DNA of 64,000 nucleotides, taken from positions 1 to 64,000 of the forward strand of contig NZ_BCTK01000012.1 of assembly GCF_001571245.1 (NCBI RefSeq). Direction: 5' to 3'. The notes below the pieces were generated by a model. It had not been told where the DNA came from, made no database searches, and saw nothing but the letters and a program-made list of their open reading frames with translations. Position numbers and translations under genes: made by a program. This stretch comes from Achromobacter piechaudii NBRC 102461 (GTDB lineage Bacteria; Pseudomonadota; Gammaproteobacteria; Burkholderiales; Burkholderiaceae_B). Shown here piece by piece: positions 21,374 to 30,795 of the stretch. How positions within the stretch are numbered: the first letter of the stretch is position 1; every line of letters begins with the position of its first letter.

Positions 21374-22006
21374 TTACCAGCGCAGTATGCGGGGCCCCAG
21401 CAGCATGCCAAGCAAGCCACTCAATGCGATTCCCAACGTGTACCAAATGGCCACGAATAGCGGTGAATCATCAGGGCCGACAATGCAATAACCCAGGGCG
21501 CCTTGCGCGCCGGCGAAGATCCCGGCGGCAAAGCCAGCCAGCCGCAGCCGGGTGGGCGCCATCGAACGCAACATCCACAACGCGGCCGCCAATGCGGGCA
21601 AGGAGAACAGCAGGATCGACAAGGAGCACATCAACCAGGTGTGGCCCCGCAGCAGGTCGTCGTATTGATCGGAGGATGCAGCCGTCAGGTCGGAAACACC
21701 GAATCCCGCCATTACCAACACTACGAGCAGCAAGCCCCACAGGGATGCTCTGACATCGGATAGCGGCCGAGCCAATTGCTTGAGCAGGACCCAGCCAAAG
21801 GTCAGCACCGACATCGCGTAGACCAGCTTGGACCAACGCACGAACGAGGGCAGCGAGCCGGACGCCATGCCGTTGGCGACGAGGCCCATGCCCAGGCTGG
21901 CGGCCAGCCCGGCGAGCAAGGCGGCGCGGAACTTCAAGGACATATTGAATGCCGGCGCGGGGCCGGCGCCGGTGGCGAGAAAATCGATGAAGTCCTCTGT
22001 TTTCAC
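21374..22006 (-). CDS. DUF1109 / NrsF-like membrane anti-sigma factor
   Basis: A 210-residue protein with a short cytoplasmic start (KTEDFIDFLATGAGP) and about six hydrophobic segments. The conserved end C..GPDDSPLF..IWYTLG is typical of DUF1109. Family members such as Caulobacter NrsF hold an ECF sigma factor at the inner membrane and release it on a signal such as oxidative stress. The GTG start at 22006 shares one base with the TAG stop of the sigma gene, implying translational coupling. Conserved cysteines (one in MCSL, one in GYCIVGP) could be the sensor residues. Confidence 0.85.
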   Translation of the reverse strand: MKTEDFIDFLATGAGPAPAFNMSLKFRAALLAGLAASLGMGLVANGMASGSLPSFVRWSKLVYAMSVLTFGWVLLKQLARPLSDVRASLWGLLLVVLVMAGFGVSDLTAASSDQYDDLLRGHTWLMCSLSILLFSLPALAAALWMLRSMAPTRLRLAGFAAGIFAGAQGALGYCIVGPDDSPLFVAIWYTLGIALSGLLGMLLGPRILRW

Positions 22007-22587
22007 TATATGACCACCTTCACGAGCAGGCTCAATTTTTTTAATCCGCGATGCACCTGAACCCTGATGGCGCCCTCGGTCATTCCACTCCGCGTGGCCG
22101 CTTCCGCCACGCTCAATCCTTCCAGCTTCGTCAATTCAATGGCCCGTCGCTGCGCGTCCGGTAATACTGCCAACAGGCGGGCCAGATCTACATGCGATGA
22201 CGTTTCCTCAGGCTCGCCTGCAAGAAGCAATTCATCGATGTCATCAATCGAATCGTTAAGGGCACCATAGCGCCGATTTCTACGCCAAAAGTCAATCAGC
22301 TTGTGACGAGAGATTGCATACACCCATGCTGACAGCGGCTGGGCCGGGTCATAGCTGGCGCGTTGCAGGTGCAAGGCCAGCAAGCATTCCTGGACCAGGT
22401 CTTCGACATCGTCCTGCCAACCGCCCATGCGCCGACGCAGATAGGCGCGAAGCAGCCTTGCGATACGGCCCAATACGTCCCGATAGGCGCCCTCATCCCC
22501 CGCCTGGGCCTGTAGCCACAGCGCCCTGAGTTCGGATTCCACGGTACCCAGACGGGCGGAAAATTCTCTTGGCATGTCGTTCGCCAT
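22006..22587 (-). CDS. ECF RNA polymerase sigma factor
   Basis: A 193-residue two-domain sigma factor. Region 2 includes VEDLVQECLLALHLQR and ISRHKLIDFWRR. Region 4 has a helix-turn-helix around LSVAEAATRSGMTEGAIRVQVHRGLKKL (about residues 155-183). A second ATG twelve bases downstream (MPREF) is also possible. It is followed without a gap by its DUF1109 anti-sigma partner. ECF factors usually autoregulate. The upstream region has only an imperfect match (GTATCT-N15-CGTA) to the motif proposed for the neighbouring genes. Candidate targets in view are the AMP-ligase-like gene and the exporter-adhesin genes. Confidence 0.9.
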   Translation of the reverse strand: MANDMPREFSARLGTVESELRALWLQAQAGDEGAYRDVLGRIARLLRAYLRRRMGGWQDDVEDLVQECLLALHLQRASYDPAQPLSAWVYAISRHKLIDFWRRNRRYGALNDSIDDIDELLLAGEPEETSSHVDLARLLAVLPDAQRRAIELTKLEGLSVAEAATRSGMTEGAIRVQVHRGLKKLSLLVKVVI

Positions 22588-22931
22588 TCAGGTCAGCGGC
22601 CTTGCCGCAAAGACAGCATCTCGGGGGCTGAACCTTGCTGCGGAGTATACGCGTGGGAAAACACACAGATACATAAATTTTCGGGATACCTATAACCGAT
22701 TGTTGCGGGCCTGCCGACGCTCGCAAATGTACGTCCAAATCAAATGCAAATTAACGTCAAGGCTGCAACAAGCGAGCCTTTCGATGCGAATTAGTTAGAG
22801 CGCGTTCACCTGTTTTCGCACAGTGGTTCAACGTGTCCGGATGGTCACCCCGCGCATGCCGGTCGGCGGTTCAAGAATTTCATTGCTTCGTCTCTCCGCC
22901 GCGTTCGTTGCTCTTCTTTTTCGTTGGCTCC
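22588..22931. other. Divergent intergenic region, sigma factor / EAL gene
   Basis: 344 bp between the minus-strand sigma gene and the plus-strand EAL gene. The middle (about 22640-22800) is AT-rich relative to the genome and should hold both promoters. On the minus strand an imperfect ECF-like pair lies roughly 55-85 bases before the sigma start. No RNA gene or small gene was recognised. Confidence 0.5.
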
Positions 22932-24023
22932 ATGACAATATCTCACCGGTTTATGCGCCCTTGCCTGCCGTACTTCTTATTGCTTGTGCTGGCAGGCGCT
23001 GTGCTGGGCGTTGCCGTGGGCGCATACAGCCCCGCGCCGCGCGCGCTTTTCAGCGAAGCAGCCATGCATCCCGCAGGCGATATCGTGGTGCCCGCGCTGG
23101 CGGGCGCGTTTGGCGGCATGCTGCTCAGTCTGCTGCTGTACCGCTGGTCCAGCGGTGCGCCCGGCGTGCGACGCCGGATCAAGCGCGCTATGCGGCGTGG
23201 CCATATCCACGTCGTGTACCAACCCCTGGTGGACATGTCATCGGGCCGTACGGTCGGGGTCGAGGCGCTGGCGCGCTGGACGCATGAGACCTGGGGCGCG
23301 GTCCCGCCCGAAACGTTTTTTGCGTGGGCCGAAGCGACCGGCCTGGGACGCGCGCTGACCCGGCACATCGTGCGCGCCACCTTGACCGACCTGCAAGCCG
23401 CGCTGCGCGAAGCGGGCGGATTCTATTGCAGCATCAACGTGACGCCCCGCGATATCGAGGATCTGTCCTTCGCCGATTTCATGCAGGAGATCACGCGCGA
23501 ATTCGGCGTGTCTCCCGACAGGATCGTGCTTGAGATCACCGAGTCGCTGGCGTTCGTGGTGGATGATCCGCGCACGCTGATCGCGCGCTACCTGCAAGCG
23601 GGCTTTCGCGTGGTCATCGACGACTTCGGCACCGGCTACGCCAACCTGAGCAACCTGCTTACGTGGGGCGTCAGCGGCCTGAAGCTGGACCGCTCGATGA
23701 TCCGCTGGGTCAGCGCGAACGATTGGGCGGCCACCGTGCTGGACTCGGTCTTCGACATGACGCGACGCTTGAATATCTACGTCATCGTCGAAGGCATCGA
23801 GACCGAAGAGCAGGCGCGCTATGTCTTGCAGCGCGCACCCGAAGCGACCGGTCAGGGCTGGCTGTATGGGCGCCCGTGCCGCGCGGAACTGCTGCCCGCG
23901 CTGGCCCCTCGCGCAAGCCTCGCCCCCGCCGCCGCGCCGTTGGTGGCCGGCTTCTGTCCGGCGGCGCTTGCCGCCGCTGCGAATCATCGCGCATCCACGG
24001 GCCAGATCGCCGGATCGGCATAG
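22932..24023 (+). CDS. Membrane-anchored EAL-domain c-di-GMP phosphodiesterase
   Basis: A 363-residue protein taken from ATG 22932; other starts are possible because no strong ribosome site is visible. Two N-terminal hydrophobic segments (about 12-32 and 50-70) precede an EAL domain from about residue 80. The key motifs all look intact: EAL at 111-113, SINVT, ITES, DDFGTG, LKLD, EGIE and GQGW.YG.P. An active c-di-GMP hydrolase is therefore likely. No GGDEF or sensor domain is present beyond the short periplasmic loop. Its place beside a giant adhesin system suggests, without proving, a role in surface attachment control. Confidence 0.85.
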   Translation: MTISHRFMRPCLPYFLLLVLAGAVLGVAVGAYSPAPRALFSEAAMHPAGDIVVPALAGAFGGMLLSLLLYRWSSGAPGVRRRIKRAMRRGHIHVVYQPLVDMSSGRTVGVEALARWTHETWGAVPPETFFAWAEATGLGRALTRHIVRATLTDLQAALREAGGFYCSINVTPRDIEDLSFADFMQEITREFGVSPDRIVLEITESLAFVVDDPRTLIARYLQAGFRVVIDDFGTGYANLSNLLTWGVSGLKLDRSMIRWVSANDWAATVLDSVFDMTRRLNIYVIVEGIETEEQARYVLQRAPEATGQGWLYGRPCRAELLPALAPRASLAPAAAPLVAGFCPAALAAAANHRASTGQIAGSA

Positions 24024-24107
24024 GCCGTGCCTCTTCATCGCGCGCCGCGCGCGCTGCTAGACTGCTTGCTGCCCTTTCAGATCGATCAATTCTTCAGGCA
24101 GCCCTTC

Positions 24108-25043
24108 ATGCGCTTTATCGACACCGACCAAACCCGCGCCGCTCTGTCCTTCGAGGCCGTCATCGACGCCTTGCGCGCGGCTTTCCGCGAGGGCGCCACC
24201 GTCCCCGCGCGCCACGTCCACGCGATCCAATCCGGCACGGCCCACGGCACGACGCTGATCATGCCGGCCTGGAGCGATCGCGGTTACTTCGGCGTGAAGA
24301 TCATCAACATCTTTCCCGACAACACGCATCTGGGCTTGCCGGGGTTGCACGCCACCTACAACCTTTACAGCGCCACGACCGGCGTACCCGTCGCCCAGGT
24401 GGACGGCGACGTCATCACCGTTTTCCGCACGGCGGGCGCGGCAGCGCTGGGCGCCGACTATCTGGCCAGGAAGGACGCCAGCAACTTGCTGATCGTCGGT
24501 TCCGGCCGCATCGCGGGTCTGGTGGCCCAAGCCATGCGGCAAGTGCGGCCGATCCAGCGCGTGGTGGTGTGGAACGTGCGCGAGGCCGGCGCCCAGGCAC
24601 TGGCGGCAAGCCTGCGTGAACAAGGCTTCGACGCCGAAGCCACGACCGACCTGGAAGCCGCCGCGCGCCAGGCCGACATCATCAGCTGCGCCACGCTATC
24701 GACCGTGCCCTTGATACGCGGAGAATGGCTGCGGCCGGGCGTCCACCTGGACCTGATCGGCAGCTTCAAACCCGAGATGCGCGAGACGGACCCGGCCTGC
24801 TTTGACGGTGCGACCGTCTACGTGGATACCGACGAAGCGCCCACCAAGTCCGGCGACCTGCTGGCCGCCTTCGAGGCCGGCGTGCTGACGCGCGAGGCCA
24901 TCCAGGGCGACCTGCATCAATTGACCACAGGCCAGCGCCCGGGGCGACGCAACGATGAAGAGATCACGGTATTCAAGGCCGTGGGCAGCGCGCTGGAAGA
25001 CTTGACGCTGGCGACGCTGGTGTACGAAGCGGCAAGCGCCTGA
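24108..25043 (+). CDS. Ornithine cyclodeaminase / mu-crystallin family protein
   Basis: A 311-residue protein starting at ATG 24108 (MRFIDTDQ). The family is an NAD(P)-dependent one that includes ornithine cyclodeaminase, alanine dehydrogenase and ketimine reductases. Visible marks are the N-terminal R...H.H substrate region (PARHVHAIQSG), K in GVKIINIFPDN, a Rossmann motif GSGRIA near residue 128, and the C-terminal TVFKAVGSALEDL that is typical of the family. Substrate cannot be told from sequence. It stands alone, 84 bp after the EAL gene. Confidence 0.85.
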   Translation: MRFIDTDQTRAALSFEAVIDALRAAFREGATVPARHVHAIQSGTAHGTTLIMPAWSDRGYFGVKIINIFPDNTHLGLPGLHATYNLYSATTGVPVAQVDGDVITVFRTAGAAALGADYLARKDASNLLIVGSGRIAGLVAQAMRQVRPIQRVVVWNVREAGAQALAASLREQGFDAEATTDLEAAARQADIISCATLSTVPLIRGEWLRPGVHLDLIGSFKPEMRETDPACFDGATVYVDTDEAPTKSGDLLAAFEAGVLTREAIQGDLHQLTTGQRPGRRNDEEITVFKAVGSALEDLTLATLVYEAASA

Positions 25044-25067
25044 CGCGTTGCCGCCTCGCTTTTGAGT

Positions 25068-26015
25068 TCAGCCGCCGCCCAACTCCACCGGCAGATGTTC
25101 GCGCATGATCTCGATGAATCGACGCAAACGCGCCGGCTGGAAGCGCGACGGTGCGTACACGAGGAACACCGGCAGCGGATCCGCGCGCCATTCGGGCGCC
25201 ACGTGTACCAGCCGGCCAGCGGCCAGATCCTCTTGCATGGCCCAGGCCGAACCCAGCCCCACGCCCAGGCCCAGCACGGCGGCCTTGCGCAAGGCTTGCA
25301 GGCCGTCGGTCGACAGACGCGGCTGGATACCGAAGCGCTCCGTGTCGCCCGTCGCGCAATGCGTCAGGCTGACCTCGGTGCGATAGAACGTGCGCAGCGC
25401 CAGCCAGGGCAGGCGCGCCAGCTCTTCGGGGTGCTGCGGCACGGGTGCGCCCTGCAACAGCTCGGGTGACGCAATCACGATGCGGGGCACGACGCCCAGC
25501 TTGATCGCGATCACGGACGGGTCGGTCACCGCGCCGACGCGGATGGCGCAATCGACGTTCTCGGCGATCAGGTCGGGCATGCGGTCATGCAGCAGCCACT
25601 CGACGCGCATGTTCGGATACTTCCGCAGATAGCAGGCAAGCGGCAGGACGAACTGATCCTGGCCGAACGCGTGCGGCGCCACCACCCGCAACGTCCCGAT
25701 GGGCTCGTCGCCCGCGCCGCGCACCTCGCTTTCGAACGATTGCCAGGTGGCGATCAGATCCTTGGCGCGCTCATAACAGCGCTGGCCGTCTTCGGTCAGC
25801 CGGATGGCGTGCGTGGATCGCTGCAAGAGCCGCACCCCCATCGTGCGCTCAAGCAATTGCAGGCGGCGGCTGACGGTGGGTTGCGTGCCGCCCAGTTGCG
25901 CGGCGGCGGCCGACAGGCTGCCTGCCTCGACGATGCGCACGAACGTTTCGATCAGCAGCAGGCGGTCGGTGGCGGCAGCGGTGGCGGCGGCGGAGGTGCG
26001 GGCTGAGGTGGTCAT
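25068..26015 (-). CDS. LysR-family transcriptional regulator
   Basis: A 315-residue protein. ATG 26015 places the helix-turn-helix (FVRIVEAGSLSAAAAQLGGTQPTVSRRLQLLE) at residues about 25-57. A periplasmic-binding-like effector domain follows. It belongs to the CrgA/AaeR-like group with short, divergent spacing. It is transcribed away from the MFS transporter at 26114 across a 98-bp shared region, so the transporter is its likely target. The effector is unknown. Confidence 0.9.
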   Translation of the reverse strand: MTTSARTSAAATAAATDRLLLIETFVRIVEAGSLSAAAAQLGGTQPTVSRRLQLLERTMGVRLLQRSTHAIRLTEDGQRCYERAKDLIATWQSFESEVRGAGDEPIGTLRVVAPHAFGQDQFVLPLACYLRKYPNMRVEWLLHDRMPDLIAENVDCAIRVGAVTDPSVIAIKLGVVPRIVIASPELLQGAPVPQHPEELARLPWLALRTFYRTEVSLTHCATGDTERFGIQPRLSTDGLQALRKAAVLGLGVGLGSAWAMQEDLAAGRLVHVAPEWRADPLPVFLVYAPSRFQPARLRRFIEIMREHLPVELGGG

Positions 26016-26113
26016 ACGCCAATCGTATAACCGATGTACCCGCAAGTCGGCTACCAAAAGAGGGGGCCGGCGCACAGAATCTGCTCCGTACAAGATCTTT
26101 CGGACACCCCATC

Positions 26114-27328
26114 ATGTCATCCCACACTTCCACCACCGCCTTGTCGCGCGGCCTCGTCTTTCTTCTGGCGATAGGCGCCGGCCTGTCCGTCGCCTCCCTG
26201 TATTACAGCCAGCCGATGCTGGGCGTGCTGGGCGCGGACATCCACGCCAGCGCCGAAACGCTGGGCTGGATTCCCACCCTGACGCAGCTGGGCTATGCCT
26301 TCGGGATCCTGATGCTGGCCCCGCTGGGCGACCGCCATGACAGAAAGCGCATCATCCTCATCAAGGCTGCCGTTCTGAGTCTGGCGCTGCTGGCCGCTGC
26401 CGTCGCGCCGTCCATCGGCGTGCTGCTGGCCGCCAGTTTCGTGGTGGGCCTGTCAGCCACGCTGGCGCAGGACATCGTGCCCGCCGCCGCGCACCTGGCG
26501 CCCGTCGAGCAACGCGGCAAGATCGTCGGCACGGTCATGACCGGCCTGTTGCTGGGCATCCTGTTGTCGCGCGTGGTCAGCGGTTTCGTGGCCGAGCAAT
26601 TTGGCTGGCGCGCCATGTTCGTGGCCGCCGCCGTCACCATCGTGGCGCTGGGCGCTGCGCTGTGGCGCGGCCTGCCGCGCTTCGTGCCGACCGCGCAACT
26701 GTCCTACGCCGCGCTGCTGGGTTCGCTGGCGACGCTGTGGCGCCAACACCCCAGCCTGCGCCGCGCCGCCACCGCGCAGGGCCTGCTGTCGCTGGGTTTC
26801 AGCGCGTTCTGGTCGACCCTGGCGGTGATGCTGCATGGCGCCCCCTTCCATCTGGGCGCAGGCGCGGCCGGGGCGTTCGGCCTGGCCGGCGCGGCGGGTG
26901 CGTTGGCCGCGCCGCTGGCCGGCCGCGTGGCCGACACGCGTGGCCCCCTGGCGGTGGCCAGCCTGGGCGCGGGACTGACGATGGTGTCGTTCGCCGCCAT
27001 GATCTTCCTGCCCTTTCTGTCGCCGCATGCCGCGCTCTGGTTAATCGGGGGCAGCGCCATCGGCTTCGACCTGGGCATCCAGACCTCGCTGATCGCGCAT
27101 CAAAGCATCGTCTATGGCATTGACCCGGCCGCCCGCAGCCGCCTGAACGCCATCCTGATGACGGGTGTGTTCGTCGGCATGGCAGCTGGCGGCGCACTGG
27201 GCAGCCTGGCGTTGGCGCACTGGGGCTGGACCGGCGTGACGCTGGTGGCGGCAGGCGCGGCGGCGCTGGCGCTGGGCCTGCGGGTGTGGCCCGCGTCCGG
27301 CAGCCGTGCGGTTATTGCGGCGCGTTGA
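26114..27328 (+). CDS. MFS transporter (YnfM-like)
   Basis: A 404-residue, 12-helix major facilitator. The first signature loop (GDRHDRKRIIL) lies between helices 2 and 3, and 'VADTRGPLAV' in the second half is the duplicated loop. Similarity is to the YnfM/arabinose-efflux-like branch that exports small organic compounds or drugs. The divergent LysR gene probably controls it. Its 3' end overlaps the convergent DUF4261 gene by 17 bp. Confidence 0.88.
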   Translation: MSSHTSTTALSRGLVFLLAIGAGLSVASLYYSQPMLGVLGADIHASAETLGWIPTLTQLGYAFGILMLAPLGDRHDRKRIILIKAAVLSLALLAAAVAPSIGVLLAASFVVGLSATLAQDIVPAAAHLAPVEQRGKIVGTVMTGLLLGILLSRVVSGFVAEQFGWRAMFVAAAVTIVALGAALWRGLPRFVPTAQLSYAALLGSLATLWRQHPSLRRAATAQGLLSLGFSAFWSTLAVMLHGAPFHLGAGAAGAFGLAGAAGALAAPLAGRVADTRGPLAVASLGAGLTMVSFAAMIFLPFLSPHAALWLIGGSAIGFDLGIQTSLIAHQSIVYGIDPAARSRLNAILMTGVFVGMAAGGALGSLALAHWGWTGVTLVAAGAAALALGLRVWPASGSRAVIAAR

Positions 27329-28205
27329 TCTCGTCCGCCGTGATGATCTCGGCGACCAGCACCTGCGCGGGGCCGTCCAGGAAATACTCTTCCCGGGCGG
27401 GCTCGCGCAGCTTCATATAGGCGTTCTCGCCAATCTGCATGGTGTGCCCGGCGGCCAGTTCCGCGCCGCTCTCCAGCATGTATCCCATGATGTTGTTGAA
27501 CATGTTCGAGTAATACTCGCCTTCATCATGGCTGCGGGCCAGCGCCGCGAAGTCGGGCAAGCCGAACACGTCGGCGCCATAGGTGCGCATCCACACCCCG
27601 TCCACGCCATCGACTTCATACTTCACAAAGCCGCAATACAGCATGTTCAGCGGCAGCGCGCGCAGCAGTTCCAGGCTTTCCTCGCCCAGCGACTCGGCAT
27701 CGAATACGCCGGCCGGCAGCGACGTGTGCGCGTGCTCGTTCAACACGGCCATCGCGCCAAATCCCGTCAACGCGCCCGCCACGGCGGCCAGCGCGACGTA
27801 CTGCTCCAGCGGGTCGGTGGCCTCGCCCCCGTAGTACAGGATGATGTGGCTGGTGTGCGCGCGCACTTCGTCCTTGACCGTCGCCGGGTAATGCGACGTC
27901 GCCACGCACACTTCCAGCGAATCCTTCGGGTAAGGCGCGTTAAAGCCCACGAGCCGCACTACATGTTCACCCCAGCCTGCCAGGCCCAGCACCTCTTGCA
28001 TGTCGGGCGCGATTTCAGCGCGCGCCTCGCTCATCGAGGGATGGTAGGCGCGCAGCGCATCGGTGAAGCCGTCCTCATCGAGCGCCAGAGGCTGCGCGAA
28101 CAGCACTTGCAGGCTCAGCGGGTTTTCGATGTCGGGATTGGCTGCCAGCGCGCGCGCGTCGGTGGACTCTTCCTTGCGGCCGAAGAAGCGGGAGAAGATG
28201 CTCAT
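27312..28205 (-). CDS. DUF4261-domain protein
   Basis: A 297-residue soluble protein starting at MSIFSRFFGRKEES (ATG 28205). The short, basic start resembles a membrane-surface helix of the kind seen in other 'SIFSRFFG..' proteins. The rest (LVGFNAPYP, HIILYYGG, VDGVWMRTYGADVFGLPDFA) matches the DUF4261 family, whose function is not established. No signal peptide or catalytic motif is evident. It is convergent with the MFS gene. Confidence 0.7.
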   Translation of the reverse strand: MSIFSRFFGRKEESTDARALAANPDIENPLSLQVLFAQPLALDEDGFTDALRAYHPSMSEARAEIAPDMQEVLGLAGWGEHVVRLVGFNAPYPKDSLEVCVATSHYPATVKDEVRAHTSHIILYYGGEATDPLEQYVALAAVAGALTGFGAMAVLNEHAHTSLPAGVFDAESLGEESLELLRALPLNMLYCGFVKYEVDGVDGVWMRTYGADVFGLPDFAALARSHDEGEYYSNMFNNIMGYMLESGAELAAGHTMQIGENAYMKLREPAREEYFLDGPAQVLVAEIITADEINAPQ

Positions 28206-28302
28206 GGGAATAAGGGCGATCAAGAATCAAAACGGGGGCAGTATAAGGTTGCCCCCGGCGCGACTGACGACGATGTCTCCATTGGACACATCTCTCACCG
28301 AG

Positions 28303-29205
28303 CTACTCCTCGAATCCTTGCGGCCCGACGTGTTCCACCAGGTAGTCGATGAACGATTTGATGCGCGACGAGATCGCGGTGTTGCGGTAGTACACCGCGT
28401 TGATCGGCTGTTTGACGTCCTGGGTCTGCCGGACCAGCACCTGATGCAACGTGCCCGACCTGCGGTCGCCGCGCGTCATGAAGTCCGACAGGCAGACGAT
28501 GCCGCCATCGTTCAGCGCCAACTGCCGCAGCGTCTCGCCACTGTGCGCGCGCACGCCGGGCTTGACGTGCAGGGCCTGGCCGTCGGCATCGAGCAGCGGC
28601 CATTCGTTCAGCGATTCCAGCTGGCTGAATCCCAGCAGCGTGTGCCGCGCCAGGTCCGCCACCCGCTTGGGCACGCCATGTTGCGCCAGGTAGGCCGGAC
28701 TGGCCAGCACGCGCACGCGGCTATGGCCCACCGGCACCGCGTGCAGCGACGAATCCTTCAGCCGTCCGATGCGGATGGCGAGGTCTGTCCGACGCTCCAG
28801 CAGATCGATATTGCCTTCGTTGCTGTTCAGTTCCAGTTCGACCTGCGGGTAGCGTTTGCGATAGCCGGGCACGAGCGGCGCGATCACGTGCAGCATGAAT
28901 GGCGAGGCCGCGTCCACGCGCAGCAACCCTGCGGGCTGATTGCGCCGCACGTTCATCAGGTCTTCGGTTTCTTCGACCGCCGCCACGATGCGGCGCACTT
29001 GCTCAAGATAGGCGCGGCCTTCTTCGGTCAGCGCCAGCCTGCGCGTGGTCCGGCGCATCAAGGTGGTTTGCAGCTTTTCTTCCAGCCGGCTCATCGTGCG
29101 GCTGGTGGCGGAGATGGTCTGGCCCAGCACGTCGGCGGCAGCGGTGATGGAACCGCTGTCCACCACGGCGATAAAGACCTGCATTTCGTCGAGTGTGGTT
29201 TTCAT
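28303..29205 (-). CDS. LysR-family transcriptional regulator
   Basis: A 300-residue protein from ATG 29205 (MKTTLDEMQVF). The winged helix-turn-helix is at about residues 15-45 (SGSITAAADVLGQTISATSRTMSRLEEKL). The effector domain has the usual LDLAIRIG-type core. An in-frame ATG further upstream (29310) would add 35 residues that do not fit the family. It is divergent from the aldo-keto reductase at 29330 with a 124-bp shared region, the typical arrangement of a LysR regulator and its target. Confidence 0.9.
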   Translation of the reverse strand: MKTTLDEMQVFIAVVDSGSITAAADVLGQTISATSRTMSRLEEKLQTTLMRRTTRRLALTEEGRAYLEQVRRIVAAVEETEDLMNVRRNQPAGLLRVDAASPFMLHVIAPLVPGYRKRYPQVELELNSNEGNIDLLERRTDLAIRIGRLKDSSLHAVPVGHSRVRVLASPAYLAQHGVPKRVADLARHTLLGFSQLESLNEWPLLDADGQALHVKPGVRAHSGETLRQLALNDGGIVCLSDFMTRGDRRSGTLHQVLVRQTQDVKQPINAVYYRNTAISSRIKSFIDYLVEHVGPQGFEE

Positions 29206-29329
29206 ATTTGACGTTATATCAAAAGTATTTCGCCGATATAGGGCTTTTTTAGCAAGTATCCGGCGGGCACACTGACTGCATTCCCGGGCCATTGCCGCCC
29301 GGTTCTTCATCCCGCTTTCGGAGTTTTAC

Positions 29330-30133
29330 ATGAGCATTCCCCGTTTTGGCGTCGGCACGTTCCGGCTGCAAGACCAGGTCGTCATCGATTCGGTGCGCAA
29401 CGCGCTGGAACTGGGCTACCGCGCCATCGACACCGCACAAATTTACGAGAACGAGGCACAAGTCGGCCAGGCCATCGCCGAATCGGGCGTGCCGCGCGAC
29501 GAGTTGTTCATCACCACCAAGATCTGGGTGCCCAACTATGGCCGCGAGAAGCTCGCGCCCAGCCTCAGGGACAGCCTGGCCAAGCTGCGCACCGACTACG
29601 TGGACCTGACGTTGATCCACTGGCCCGCGCCGGACAACGGCGTGTCCGTCGATGAATTCATGACTGCACTGGCCGACGCGCGCGAACAAGGCCTGACGCG
29701 CCAGATCGGCATTTCGAACTTTCCCATCGCGCAGACCCGGGCCGCGATCGCCGCCGTGGGCCGCGACGCCATCGCCACCAACCAGATCGAACTGAGCCCG
29801 TATCTGCAAAACGCCGCGCTGACCGCCTTCCTGAAGGAACAGGGCATCCACGTCACGTCCTACATGACGCTGGCGTATGGCCGGGTGCTCAAGGACCCGG
29901 TGATCCAGCAGATCGCCGCGCGCCATCAGGCCACGCCCGCGCAGGTAGCGCTGGCCTGGGCGATGCAGCTGGGCTATTCCGTGATTCCGTCATCGACGCG
30001 GCGCGAAAACCTGGCCAGCAATCTGTTGGCCCAGCAGCTGCGCCTGAGCGACGAGGACATGGCGCAGATCGCGGCGCTGGAAAGAAATGGCCGCGAAGTC
30101 AGCCCGGAAGGACTGGCCGCGGCCTGGGATTGA
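29330..30133 (+). CDS. dkgB: Aldo-keto reductase, 2,5-diketo-D-gluconate reductase B type
   Basis: A 267-residue (alpha/beta)8-barrel NADPH oxidoreductase. The catalytic tetrad is visible: D and Y in [10 protein letters not shown] in ITTKIW, H in LTLIHWP. The cofactor region [10 protein letters not shown] is near the C-terminus. Length and motifs match DkgB, which reduces 2,5-diketogluconate and methylglyoxal-like aldehydes. The divergent LysR gene is its likely regulator. It converges with the lipoprotein operon with only 11 bp between the stops. Confidence 0.88.
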   Translation: MSIPRFGVGTFRLQDQVVIDSVRNALELGYRAIDTAQIYENEAQVGQAIAESGVPRDELFITTKIWVPNYGREKLAPSLRDSLAKLRTDYVDLTLIHWPAPDNGVSVDEFMTALADAREQGLTRQIGISNFPIAQTRAAIAAVGRDAIATNQIELSPYLQNAALTAFLKEQGIHVTSYMTLAYGRVLKDPVIQQIAARHQATPAQVALAWAMQLGYSVIPSSTRRENLASNLLAQQLRLSDEDMAQIAALERNGREVSPEGLAAAWD

Positions 30134-30144
30134 AGACGCGCCGC

Positions 30145-30795
30145 TTATTGCGTGTCGTATCGCGGTGAACGCGGCCCGTACAGGATGCCGCCGGGCTGGC
30201 CGGCACTGAGCAGCATGTTGTTCGTCATGCCGGCGACGCCGTAGCTGCGATCGGACAGCGTGTTGACGATCTGGTCCACCACGGCCTGGACCAGCATGCC
30301 GATCAGCCCACCGCTGCTGTTGCTGGCCTGCACCACCTGCTTGGAGCCGGTCCACAGCTTGGCGCCGTTGCGCAGGTCGATCAGTTCGGCGTCGATCGCC
30401 ACCGTGACGTTGCTGGACAGCACGGCATAGCTCGATCCGTACTGTTTGACCGTCATATACAACGCGGCGTCGGCGCCGAAGATCTCACGCAGCTTGGCGC
30501 CCGGCAAGCCGTGGATCTCGTCCGGGGAATTCAAGCCGTTCTGCCTGAAGGTTTCGTCCATGACGCCGACGGGAATCACGTAGTAGCCGGACTCTGCCAG
30601 CGGCCGCGTGGCCTGCGACAACACGGCCGCCGTGGCCGCCACATCCACGGACGTGTTCAGCGGCGGCAGCACCAGGATCGACGCGGGCTTGCTTTCGCGG
30701 AACGCGGTGTAGTCCACATGCTGCTGCGGCGCGACGCAACCTGCCAGCATGGCGACGGCGGCCAGCAGGCCGGTGCGGAACAATCGAGTCTTCAT
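30145..30795 (-). CDS. DUF799 lipoprotein (GNA1162-like)
   Basis: A 216-residue protein with a lipobox (AMLAGC) near residue 20 and a DUF799 body (SILVLPPLNTSVD, ADAALYMTVKQYG, WTGSKQV). The family includes the neisserial lipoprotein GNA1162, which has a TolB-like fold. The ATG at 30795 overlaps the TGA of the preceding gene (TGATG), and AGGA lies just upstream, so translation is coupled. It is the last gene of a CsgG-DUF4810-DUF799 operon, suggested to act in the outer-membrane lipoprotein or secretion apparatus. Function is unproven. Confidence 0.82.
   Translation of the reverse strand: MKTRLFRTGLLAAVAMLAGCVAPQQHVDYTAFRESKPASILVLPPLNTSVDVAATAAVLSQATRPLAESGYYVIPVGVMDETFRQNGLNSPDEIHGLPGAKLREIFGADAALYMTVKQYGSSYAVLSSNVTVAIDAELIDLRNGAKLWTGSKQVVQASNSSGGLIGMLVQAVVDQIVNTLSDRSYGVAGMTNNMLLSAGQPGGILYGPRSPRYDTQ

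Noticed and set aside
29206-29310. Upstream ATG extension of the LysR gene
   Set aside because: The added 35 residues do not fit the family and cover the promoter region shared with the aldo-keto reductase.
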